Below, piece after piece: positions 41,942 through 50,166 of a stretch of DNA of 64,000 nt. The stretch is from assembly GCA_020636275.1 (NCBI GenBank), contig JACJYD010000004.1, forward strand, positions 255,987 to 319,986. Direction: 5' to 3'. How positions within the stretch are numbered: the stretch's first letter is position 1; each line of letters opens with the position of its first letter. The DNA comes from Lewinellaceae bacterium (GTDB lineage: Bacteria > Bacteroidota > Bacteroidia > Chitinophagales > Saprospiraceae). Made by a program: the position numbers and the translations under genes. The notes beneath the pieces are model-generated. The model worked only from the letters and a program-made list of their open reading frames with translations. It was not told where the DNA came from and did not search any database.

Positions 41942-44900
41942 ATGGCCACAGATAATATTCAAAAGGAGATCGACAACATCAACAATCAAAGTAGCCTTGA
42001 TGTAAACAAGCTGCTGCCTCTTTTTAAAGCCCTCCAATCCGGGTTTGGGATCCAGCCAGCCCAGGAGGACGATATCCTATCCGGGATTTTTCCTCCTGAA
42101 GTGCTGGCAATCCTGGAGGGCATAACTGTCCAAGTGCCGGTCTATAATGATGGCTCCAACGGTTCGGTCAAACAGATCAAGATCGTCATCACCTGCGAAA
42201 ACAGTACTTCTCCCTGGGCTATTATTCCCGAGGTATTTGTGGTCGAACAGATCTCTGTTTCCATAGAGGTTATTGAAACAGCCATTTCTGCCACGCTATA
42301 TGGAACCCTTTATATCGAAGGGATTCCTCTGGTGGTAGAAGCTGATTTCCCCTCCATGTTCGTCAAGGCAGAGATGTTGACCGATGACCATAAGGATTCG
42401 GCGAATAAGCTCCTAAAACGATTCCAGGCTGGTCCAATCAGCAGCGGTCAACTGGAGGGTCTTACGCTGACGCAACTTTTTCTGCTGGGCGATCCTCGCA
42501 ACAAAAAGGCTGTGATCCGCCTGGGCCTTGGTGGCATTAAAATCGGTCCGGGCACTTTGGCCTTGCAGGGTTCCCTGGATTACACTGGGAAACCCGGCAG
42601 CCAGGTCACCGGAGCTTTTTGGGGAGAATATGTCATTGATCCGAGCCCTGCTTTCCAACCCTATTCTCTCCAACCCTATTCTTTTTCGCTGATGGCGGCA
42701 TTCGATGGTCCGGGCCAGGGTTGGAAATTTGAAGGCCGGGCTGGCGTTGATCCAACGAATCAGCAGAAAGAACGGGCAGCAGGCATTGCCGATCTGATCA
42801 AGGTATTTGACGAAAATTTGGATCTAAATTCGTTGCCCCGATTCTTGAAGGAACTTCAGGTAGTGAACCTCGATCTCGCTTTTGAAACGGAGACCAAAAA
42901 TCTTAGCTTCGATTGCGAGGTGCAAGCAGATCAGTTATTTGGGGCGAATTCGGAGGTGGAAATGATCGTCAGCATTCATCTGAAGCGCAACAACCCCGGG
43001 GAGGAGCCCGCCACATACGAAAAAACATTCAGCGGCCGGCTCATTATCGGCCTTGACAATGGCCTGAAAATGGAGTTTGATGTCCTGTTTGATCGGAATC
43101 AAACGGCATCAGGATCTGACACCACTTTTATTGCCAGCTACAAAAATCTGGCGGGCGGTGATATTCACATTGGCGCGCTGACGAGCAAACTGGACTCTGC
43201 GCTGAATATCCCTTTGACCATCAACCTCAAAGACGCATTTTTGGTCTATGACAAAAAAGATGCCTCCACTGCCCCGGCAGCAAATCTGCTTTTTGGCCTC
43301 GACATCGGTAGTGGCATCAACCTTTCCAACCTCCCCCTCGTTGGGAAGTTATTTCCGGATAGCCAAACCCTGAAAATCGGCTTCCAGCCACTGATAGCCT
43401 CCGGTCCCGGAAAACCGATCTTTACCAAAGAAGAACTGGCCCGCCTCCAGGCCCTGGTACCGGGCGGCGGCATTACCCTTCCCGATACGGACATTTCGAC
43501 AACAGTCGATCTGAGCATTCATTTGCAAGTCGGCGATACCGTCAAACGGTTGGACCTTCCGATCCGGCTCAACCCACCGAGCTCAGCTCCGCAGAATTCT
43601 CAGGACCCCACGGGCGAGAAGCCCATTGGAGATGCCCTCCTACCCAGTACTCCGGCAGCGCCTCCTGCTGGGCAAACAACTCCGGCAAACCAAGGGGATA
43701 TCACCTGGCTCGACATCCAGAAATCCTTCGGCCCGGTTCAATTCAACCGCGCGGGATTTGCTTTTTCTACAGAAAAGAAGGAGATCCATGCGTATCTCGA
43801 CGCAACCCTTGGCCTTGCAGGCCTTACCCTCTCTCTGGACGGATTAGGAGTGAGTTCGCCTATTACAAAATTTGACCCCCGGTTTTCCCTGCAAGGAGTG
43901 GGGATAGCCTTTGAGCAAGGCCCCATCGAGATCGGCGGTTCTTTTCTCCGCTATACCGTTCCAAAGAACGCTGAAACGCCTGCATATGACGAGTATGACG
44001 GCATGGCGACCCTGAAAATCGATTTCCTTAATATCTCCGCTATCGGGTCGTATGCCCGCGTCAACGGACATAATTCCCTTTTTATTTATGCCGTCCTGAA
44101 CTACCCCATCGGAGGCCCATCCTTCTTTTTCGTCACGGGCCTGGCCGCAGGATTTGGGTACAACAGAGCGCTGCGCATACCGGATATCACCGGAGTAGCA
44201 ACTTTCCCGCTGGTCGATGAAGCTGTAAACGGGGCAGGAGCAGGCCCTCCGGCAGACAATGCCAAGCGGAGGGACTACCTGAGCGCAGAGATCACCAAGT
44301 TGCGCGGCGACATTTACCCCAAATCAGGGGCGTATTTCCTTGCCGCAGGTATCCATTTCTCGACCTTTGAAGTGGTCGATTCTTTTGTGATGGTAGGTGC
44401 CGAGTTCGGTCAGCACTTCGAAGCCGATGTGTTGGGGTTGTCGACCATGGTCCTTCCAACGCCGGAGCCGGGAGCTTCGCAGGCAGTGTCTCCGCTCGCG
44501 GAAGTACAGATGGCCCTCAAGTCGGTATTTAATCCGGAAGAAGGGCTGTTCAGCGTAGAGGCTCAATTGACCAATAACTCTTTCCTGCTCTCGCGCTCCT
44601 GCCACCTTACCGGTGGATTTGCCTTTTACCTCTGGTTCGGTGGTGCGCACAAAGGTGATTTCGTGATCACCCTGGGCGGCTACCACCCCGCTTTTGCAAA
44701 ACCTGCCTGGTATCCCATTGTGCCGCGTCTCGGATTCAACTGGATATTAACCAGTGAAATTGTCATCAAAGGAGAAGCGTATTTTGCACTTACAGCCCAC
44801 GCGCTCATGGCGGGAGGTAAGCTGGAACTCCTTTTCCACGCAGGGCCTATCAAAGCATGGTTTATCGCCGGGGTCGATTTCCTCATTTCCTGGAAGCCCT

Positions 44901-45868
44901 ATTTCTATATGGCAAAGCTAAATGTGGACGTCGGCGTTTCCTTTACCTTCTGGTTGTTTGGCACCCATACCATTACGGCAAGCATCGGAGCAGAGCTGAA
45001 TATCTGGGGTCCCGACTTCTCTGGAATTGCCCGGGTTTACCTCTGGATCGTTTCATTTACCATAGGATTCGGGGATGCATCTCCCAAGCCCCGACCGATC
45101 GATTGGAAAACGTTCAGTAGTTCCTTCCTCCCCGATCCGGCAAAGGTTTGTTCCATATCCGTCGCGGATGGTCTAATCCGGCAGGATCCCGGAAAACGAG
45201 CTGTTGTCAACCCCAAAGAACTTGCTTTACAGGTTAATACGGTGATCCCTGTCAAGACCTTTGACCTTTTTAATAAGGAAGACAGTCAATTGTACTTTGC
45301 AGACAGCAATCATCAAATTGCCCTGGGCTTGCAACGTACATCGCCCTCCGGTATTCCCGCTCCACCTCCGGATTTTGGGATAGGCCCTATGGATGTGTCC
45401 AAAGTAGATAGTAGCAAGTTGACAGTGACCATAGTAATGGACCCGGAAGGAGCAGCGGCCAATTCTGAATTTGAATTTTTGCCAATACGCAAACGAATGC
45501 CCCGTGCGATGTGGGGCAATAGCGTGACGGTAGAAACCAATGGAGCGCAATTTATAGAAGATGCCCTGGTCGGGTTTGAAATCCGTCCGGCAACGCCGGC
45601 AATACCTTCGGAGACCCACGCGGTGCTGAAGGAGGAACTCAAATACAATGTGAAGCTGGAAGATAAAGCATTTGCATGGGCGCCGATCCAATCTTTTTCA
45701 AGTTCCAGTACTGCCAAATCGATTTCAGGTAGCATATACCAACAGTCGGGTAACCGAAATGAAATGCTTAAGTCGCTGGGCTTTAATCTCGATGCTCTTC
45801 ATGTGGAGATTCCAGAGGACATCGACGCTCTTTTTGTCACACCACCTCGATTGGGAAACCTTGCTTAA
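41942..45868 (+). CDS. giant DUF6603-like protein D
   Basis: This is a 1308-aa protein with no signal peptide. The first ~580 residues are repeated beta-structure (IGPGTLALQGSLDYTG, LIIGLDNGLKMEFDVLF). Residues ~595-1090 (SFGPVQFNRAGFAFSTEKKEIHAYLDATLGL, GVGIAFEQGPIEIGGSFL, FFFVTGLAAGFGYNRALRIP, KAWFIAGVDFLISWKPYFYMA, VGVSFTFWLFG) match what I remember of DUF6603, a large beta-rich domain of unknown function. Many of the ~10-residue strands alternate hydrophobic and polar residues, as in an open beta-sheet groove or barrel-like surface. It is the fourth gene of the operon; gene E follows after 18 bases. The function is unknown. A proline-rich linker (PSTPAAPPAGQTTPA) divides the halves. Confidence 0.75.
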   Translation: MATDNIQKEIDNINNQSSLDVNKLLPLFKALQSGFGIQPAQEDDILSGIFPPEVLAILEGITVQVPVYNDGSNGSVKQIKIVITCENSTSPWAIIPEVFVVEQISVSIEVIETAISATLYGTLYIEGIPLVVEADFPSMFVKAEMLTDDHKDSANKLLKRFQAGPISSGQLEGLTLTQLFLLGDPRNKKAVIRLGLGGIKIGPGTLALQGSLDYTGKPGSQVTGAFWGEYVIDPSPAFQPYSLQPYSFSLMAAFDGPGQGWKFEGRAGVDPTNQQKERAAGIADLIKVFDENLDLNSLPRFLKELQVVNLDLAFETETKNLSFDCEVQADQLFGANSEVEMIVSIHLKRNNPGEEPATYEKTFSGRLIIGLDNGLKMEFDVLFDRNQTASGSDTTFIASYKNLAGGDIHIGALTSKLDSALNIPLTINLKDAFLVYDKKDASTAPAANLLFGLDIGSGINLSNLPLVGKLFPDSQTLKIGFQPLIASGPGKPIFTKEELARLQALVPGGGITLPDTDISTTVDLSIHLQVGDTVKRLDLPIRLNPPSSAPQNSQDPTGEKPIGDALLPSTPAAPPAGQTTPANQGDITWLDIQKSFGPVQFNRAGFAFSTEKKEIHAYLDATLGLAGLTLSLDGLGVSSPITKFDPRFSLQGVGIAFEQGPIEIGGSFLRYTVPKNAETPAYDEYDGMATLKIDFLNISAIGSYARVNGHNSLFIYAVLNYPIGGPSFFFVTGLAAGFGYNRALRIPDITGVATFPLVDEAVNGAGAGPPADNAKRRDYLSAEITKLRGDIYPKSGAYFLAAGIHFSTFEVVDSFVMVGAEFGQHFEADVLGLSTMVLPTPEPGASQAVSPLAEVQMALKSVFNPEEGLFSVEAQLTNNSFLLSRSCHLTGGFAFYLWFGGAHKGDFVITLGGYHPAFAKPAWYPIVPRLGFNWILTSEIVIKGEAYFALTAHALMAGGKLELLFHAGPIKAWFIAGVDFLISWKPYFYMAKLNVDVGVSFTFWLFGTHTITASIGAELNIWGPDFSGIARVYLWIVSFTIGFGDASPKPRPIDWKTFSSSFLPDPAKVCSISVADGLIRQDPGKRAVVNPKELALQVNTVIPVKTFDLFNKEDSQLYFADSNHQIALGLQRTSPSGIPAPPPDFGIGPMDVSKVDSSKLTVTIVMDPEGAAANSEFEFLPIRKRMPRAMWGNSVTVETNGAQFIEDALVGFEIRPATPAIPSETHAVLKEELKYNVKLEDKAFAWAPIQSFSSSSTAKSISGSIYQQSGNRNEMLKSLGFNLDALHVEIPEDIDALFVTPPRLGNLA

Positions 45869-45886
45869 CCGCTCAAACACACCTCT

Positions 45887-48058
45887 ATGGCTAATACGAT
45901 TGAAGTATATGTCGATTTCATTGAAAACAAAGTTCCCGGCCTTACGAGCGGAGATTACACCGTACAGGTGACCCAAGATTTGCAGGCAACAGGGGTGCAG
46001 AAAGGAACCTCGTTTAAGAGTATTAAAATGCCCTTTTCCGTTCGCGGAGACCGGTTTTCACTAAAACCTACAGATGTCACCTCTGTCTATCCACCGCCAG
46101 CGAGTTTGGGGGCGCATTCGAACATCCTTCCTCAGATCGCGCTCCGGCGCAACACGTTACCCTGGGAGCGTTGGGTCACAGAGCCGGATAAATCCGCACT
46201 GAAAAATGTAAAAAAGATTCCCTGGTTAGCGCTGCTGGTGTTTAATGAAAATGAATTGAAATCGAAAGATGCGAATGCCAGCACTTCAGACATCGAGCAG
46301 GGAAGCATTATTCTCCTGAAGGACTTCATGTCAAAGATGGACATAGAATCAGGGGAGAATGATCAGGACAAGATTAAGGTCATCTATGCCTCCAAAAGCC
46401 TGCTGAAGGACCTGATCCCTTCATCCACGGCTCTGACCCATCTGTGCCATGTCCGGGAGTCCTCTCTTCGCCTTAACCTGGATCCTGCTACCGCCAAAGT
46501 GGGAGATACGCTGTATTATGAAATTTGGGATTTCCAAAAGACCCGGTTACATCACGCGGAAAAGCTGGTCCTAAACCCGGCCAACCCTGCCGGAGGACAG
46601 CTGCAAGCCTTGCTCAGTCCCGGCGCCCTGCCCCCCGGAGCGTATTCGATCGTGGTGAAAGTAAATAACAACCTTATCAACCCCCAATCGATTTCTCCTC
46701 AAAAGATCACCGTCAGTCCCAACGACGAATTTGGCCATCAGGTGGCTATCGTCGTCGCCAACCGGTTACCCCAGCCAGGCGCTCGCTCTATCGTGCATCT
46801 GGTCTCCCTGGAAAAGAGATTTAAAGAAGAAAATGGTAAATATGTATTTGATTTCGGTAACGCAGGTGAGGAAGACCTGATCCCCCTTGTAACCTTAAAA
46901 AGTTGGAGCTTTTCCTGTGTGTCGGACACACACAACTTTGACCAGTTACTAACCAACCTTGCGGAGAAAGGAAAGGGCGACACCCAAAACACCCTTCGTC
47001 TGCCCCTGCTGCCCCAACCAGGCAATGAAACAGCCAACGGCTACCTGCAAAGCGGCTTTGTGCCGCTGCCACACTTTTTCCGCCGCGGGGGTAAAAGCGT
47101 ATCCTGGTACCGTGGGCCACTGATCCCGGGGATCCCCAAGACAAGCTTTTTGACAGATGGGCTGCTCCCGGCATCCTGCTCCGATGCTTTGCTTGGATAC
47201 AATGATATGTACGGAATGTTTGATGTCTCCTATGCGGCAGCCTGGGAACTTGGAAGGTCGCTAGCTTTACGCAATAAAAAATTCTCTACCAGCCTTTATA
47301 ACTGGAAGCGACTGCATCAACAACAACTCCTCCTGGCAGAGCAACAGGAAATGCACCCCCACCTCCCTTTTCACGCCGACACGAGTCTGCCCGCCGGGAT
47401 GCCCGCCGATCTGGATGCCTGGTTCAGCCAGATCAGTTTGCTGAAAGGACTGCCGTTCAACTATCTGGTTCCGGATGAGCGAATGCTCCCTGTGGAATCC
47501 ATTCGCTTTTTCAGTCTGGACCAGGATTGGATCGATTGTTTGATCGACGGGGCTTTCAGTGTTGGACGCGTCACTCCAGGCAATGCCTCCATGGATAAAA
47601 TACTCCAGGCAAGGCTGTCCCCTTCGAAGACCGTCAGTGGCTTTTTACTCCGTTCTTACGTCGTGGCAGGATGGCCTACTCTAAACGTGGAGGGGTCGAG
47701 TAATCTACCGAAGGAGGCGGAGCTACCCATGCTGCGCATGGAGCGCCTTTCACCAAGCGTGTTGCTTTGCCTGTTTGAAGGCAGTGTAGACAAAGTAGAT
47801 ATCTATCAAAGACCTGAAATGCTTCATTTGGGCTTCGGTCCAAACCCGACGAAAAACCTCCGCAATGCCCAGGGTAGCGATGATAAGCCCCCCGAAATTG
47901 CTCCGGAGCTGCTTGGTAATCGGGTGGTAGATGTAGAGACGTTGTTTTCAAAAATCCAAGGTGAAAGTTTCACCCTCGGGTTTGTAAGATTCACTGCTGC
48001 CCAATTTGCCTTATCGATGTTGGATGGTGCCCAAAAGGTCAGGATCGTTCGGGGATAA
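45887..48058 (+). CDS. protein E of the giant-protein operon, family not named
   Basis: This is a 723-aa protein lacking a signal peptide. An N-terminal domain (~1-230) with a helical end (SSTALTHLCHVRESS) leads to a beta-sandwich segment (VGDTLYYEIWDFQ). The larger C-terminal part carries QVAIVVANRLPQPGARSIVHLVSLE, LQSGFVPLPHFFRRGGKSVSWYRGPLIPG and MFDVSYAAAWELGRSLALRNKKFS. The phrase GFVPLPH.FR.G...SWYRGPL looks like the signature of a conserved uncharacterised family. It is the last gene of the operon; no terminator hairpin was found after the stop, and the sequence passes straight into pseudogene debris. No function can be given. Confidence 0.72.
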   Translation: MANTIEVYVDFIENKVPGLTSGDYTVQVTQDLQATGVQKGTSFKSIKMPFSVRGDRFSLKPTDVTSVYPPPASLGAHSNILPQIALRRNTLPWERWVTEPDKSALKNVKKIPWLALLVFNENELKSKDANASTSDIEQGSIILLKDFMSKMDIESGENDQDKIKVIYASKSLLKDLIPSSTALTHLCHVRESSLRLNLDPATAKVGDTLYYEIWDFQKTRLHHAEKLVLNPANPAGGQLQALLSPGALPPGAYSIVVKVNNNLINPQSISPQKITVSPNDEFGHQVAIVVANRLPQPGARSIVHLVSLEKRFKEENGKYVFDFGNAGEEDLIPLVTLKSWSFSCVSDTHNFDQLLTNLAEKGKGDTQNTLRLPLLPQPGNETANGYLQSGFVPLPHFFRRGGKSVSWYRGPLIPGIPKTSFLTDGLLPASCSDALLGYNDMYGMFDVSYAAAWELGRSLALRNKKFSTSLYNWKRLHQQQLLLAEQQEMHPHLPFHADTSLPAGMPADLDAWFSQISLLKGLPFNYLVPDERMLPVESIRFFSLDQDWIDCLIDGAFSVGRVTPGNASMDKILQARLSPSKTVSGFLLRSYVVAGWPTLNVEGSSNLPKEAELPMLRMERLSPSVLLCLFEGSVDKVDIYQRPEMLHLGFGPNPTKNLRNAQGSDDKPPEIAPELLGNRVVDVETLFSKIQGESFTLGFVRFTAAQFALSMLDGAQKVRIVRG

Positions 48059-48077
48059 TACTCAGGGCAAATGCCAC

Positions 48078-48175
48078 AGGTCCAGGCCTATGCTCAACAA
48101 CACAAATGAACTGGTCCACCATTTATTGTTATTCGGGAATACCCAATTCCAAACACAGGCCATTACTGTCTGCCC
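48078..48175 (-). pseudogene. fragment of a NagX/DUF5009-type acyltransferase gene
   Basis: On the minus strand this stretch reads ACVWNWVFPNNNKWWTSSF.. and then VLLSIGLD. It aligns without gaps to AYVWDWVFPINKKLWTSSY..VLLTIGLD in the intact acyltransferase gene at 58829-59932 (nucleotides 59131-59212). Homology stops abruptly on both sides. The fragment is diverged rather than identical, so it derives from a different family member, not a recent copy. It is debris on the right margin of the operon. Confidence 0.75.
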
Positions 48176-48277
48176 CCTGCCATACCCCAAATTATTCCCG
48201 TCGATTCCTGAAAAAAATCCGACATTGCTGTTTAGATTTTTTCGCTCATTGACTTATCTGAGGGGAGGAGTGTTTTT

Positions 48278-49246
48278 TTGGAGGAATTGACCTGCCATAT
48301 CAAAAGAAAAAGCCGCTTGGCTTTCTATATCACGCTGTGGTGGCTGATGGTTGTCTTCCCATACTATGCCGACTGCCAGCCTTCCCAGCTTCCTGCCTTC
48401 TATCCGATCGCCGGGCATTCCTACGGCATTAAAGAGGGCTTGCCCGATATGACCCACTGACCCATGCAACAACGTAATTTGTAATCGACACCAAGTTTGG
48501 GGGAGTGGCACAAGGAGTCGATGAGGCAGAAGGGGCCTTGTATGTGCTGCTTTTTAAAGAGGCATCCAGTTTGTACGAAATTCTTTATATCGGTGAAGGA
48601 GAGGATTCGTCGACGGTCTTGGAACTTAAATCTGATCAACCTTCCGGCGGTTTTTGTGTTTCGGCCGATGACTATTGGATTGCACAAAATTCTCATTCCA
48701 TTTACCGGATCGACAGGAAGGAAGGAACGATACACCATTATTCCCTGCCGGGCGCCGAAAGAGCAATTAAGGACATCCTGGTATCGCCTCAAGGAAAGGT
48801 ATGGCTCCCCATCTATCTGAAACTTCCAGCCAGTGCCAGTGGAGCTCCGCCGTAAATTGCAGGCAAAATATGCTGATGCCGACTTCATCGCCGGGATTTC
48901 AGCCGGTCAGGCTTCAGCCACGCCCAGCCCGGAGGATATTTTTCTGCAAAATGTAGCCGGTCACGTGCTCAAACGCCTCGACGACCTCTCCTTCGGAAAT
49001 GAAGAACTTTCCCTGAAAATGGCTATGAGCGAGTCGCAACTCAACCGCAAAGTGAAAGCCATCTCGGGCAGGACCTTGTCCCTTTTCATCCGGGGCATAC
49101 GATTACAACAGGCCAAAGCCTTACTGGAAACCACCTCCATGAACATCTCCGAGGTTGCCTATTCCGTCGGGTATTCCGATCCTGCTTACTTCTCCCGTAC
49201 TTTTAGCGAGGAATTTGGCGTTCCGCCGACGAATATCCGCAAGTAA
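48278..49246 (+). pseudogene. decayed hybrid two-component regulator (propeller sensor plus AraC HTH)
   Basis: Three consecutive pieces in different frames fit one hybrid sensor. First, 48278-48460 gives a signal peptide and YGIKEGLPDMTH, the usual opening of a propeller sensor. Second, 48505-48855 gives propeller-like strands (DYWIAQNSHSIYRIDRKEGTIHHYSLPG, ILVSPQGKVWLP). Third, 48833-49246 gives ELRRKLQAKYADADF and an AraC-type HTH (LSLKMAMSESQLNRKVKAISG .. ISEVAYSVGYSDPAYFSRTFSEEFG). The histidine-kinase and receiver domains are missing and frames shift at each junction, so this is a deletion relic rather than a working regulator. Intact members usually control polysaccharide-utilisation genes. 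Confidence 0.7.
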
Positions 49247-49263
49247 TTCATTTAAAGGCACTT

Positions 49264-49461
49264 AAGAAGAAGCTACCACTTAAAACAGAAGCCTTTTTTG
49301 CAATTTCGACCTGTGACGTACCGGCACAAGTTCAATACAAACCGGTCGTTCAAATTAACGGTCCTTTTGAACTAGAGGCTTCCTGCTTCGAGACCGTATT
49401 CGCCATACCCGGCCGGGAAATGAAGGTCAATCAGGATATGATTCAGATGGAAGGGTATTGA
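49264..49461 (+). other. open 66-codon tail, possible gene fragment
   Basis: A plus-strand frame with no obvious start reads through PAQVQYKPVVQINGPFELE, ASCFETVFAIPGREMK and stops at 49459-49461. It may be the 3' end of a lost gene. I do not recognise it. Confidence 0.3.
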
Positions 49462-49510
49462 AAGACGCCCAAGTTTAACCTGTTTTGGCCTTGAAAGCCT
49501 GGGATAATAA

Positions 49511-50068
49511 TTATTGTGGCGCCAAACCGGCAGTAGGGTCTTTTATTTCAGGAAACTCTTTGAAAATAAGATCCCCTGCAGTGGAAAGCATTCTCCATTT
49601 ATACAATATGAAAGGCAGATGTTCGGAGCCAATTGCAGTCCATATGTGGCTCATTTCACTCCGCTCTAAATTGATTGATTCTACGGTTATCTTATCCACA
49701 TTTGCGGGGAAGGCAGGGGTATTCTGGTGCGAAAATAGCGGTTTCGCCTGAAAATAACCCAGGACACTTGAAAACGCCTTCAGGGCTTCCCGGTAGTCAG
49801 CCGGCTGATAAACCGAAAACAGGACAAACAGGTTCAGAATAGTTGGAGGGTTATTTTTCACCGGTCTTCCCGCCGATGCGTTCAGGTTGATCTGTTCCTG
49901 TTCGACATTGATCAGGGAACATCGAATTTTGTTCGTTCCCTGGGTGGCGCCGGAGTTGTTGGGATTTGCCAGGGCAGATAACTCCACCACGTCCTCCGCA
50001 ATCCCGATGCGCTGTTTGAGAATATGATTGAGGTCATTTACAACAACGGATAATACCTGGTCCATCAT
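49511..50068 (-). CDS. DUF4255 (Pvc16/Afp16-like) protein
   Basis: This is a 185-aa protein. The N-terminal MMDQVLSVVVNDLNHILKQRIGI, followed by VVELSALANPN and then IRCSLINVEQEQINLN, is the pattern of DUF4255 (Pvc16_N), the cap or tube-terminator component of extracellular contractile injection systems. NPPTILNLFVLFSVYQPADYREALKAFSSVLGYFQ is the second conserved block. The C-terminal part (INLERSEMSHIWTAIGSEHLPFILYKWRML) matches the family's terminator fold. No sheath, tube or baseplate gene is in the window, so it is an orphan, lying 1.45 kb beyond the giant-protein operon on the opposite strand. The radical-SAM gene upstream ends in its own terminator, so it is transcribed separately. Confidence 0.82.
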   Translation of the reverse strand: MMDQVLSVVVNDLNHILKQRIGIAEDVVELSALANPNNSGATQGTNKIRCSLINVEQEQINLNASAGRPVKNNPPTILNLFVLFSVYQPADYREALKAFSSVLGYFQAKPLFSHQNTPAFPANVDKITVESINLERSEMSHIWTAIGSEHLPFILYKWRMLSTAGDLIFKEFPEIKDPTAGLAPQ

Positions 50069-50126
50069 GTTTTAGGATTGGGGTGAAAAAAATATACAAT
50101 TAAGTCTCTTTTCCGGACGACATACT

Positions 50127-50166
50127 TAAAAACAGTGATTTGACGACCAGCGGACATCAAATCACT
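50127..50166 (-). terminator. Rho-independent terminator of the radical-SAM gene
   Basis: On the minus strand, a perfect 10-bp stem AGTGATTTGA / TCAAATCACT with a 13-base loop is followed by GTTTTTAAG. The left arm includes the last base(s) of the stop codon of the radical-SAM-like gene. It separates that gene from the DUF4255 gene. Confidence 0.75.

Noticed and set aside
48833..49246. Stand-alone AraC-family regulator
   Set aside because: The sequence upstream of the HTH matches the linker of a hybrid two-component regulator, and remnants of its sensor domain precede it, so a relic is the better reading. Expression as a small protein is not excluded.
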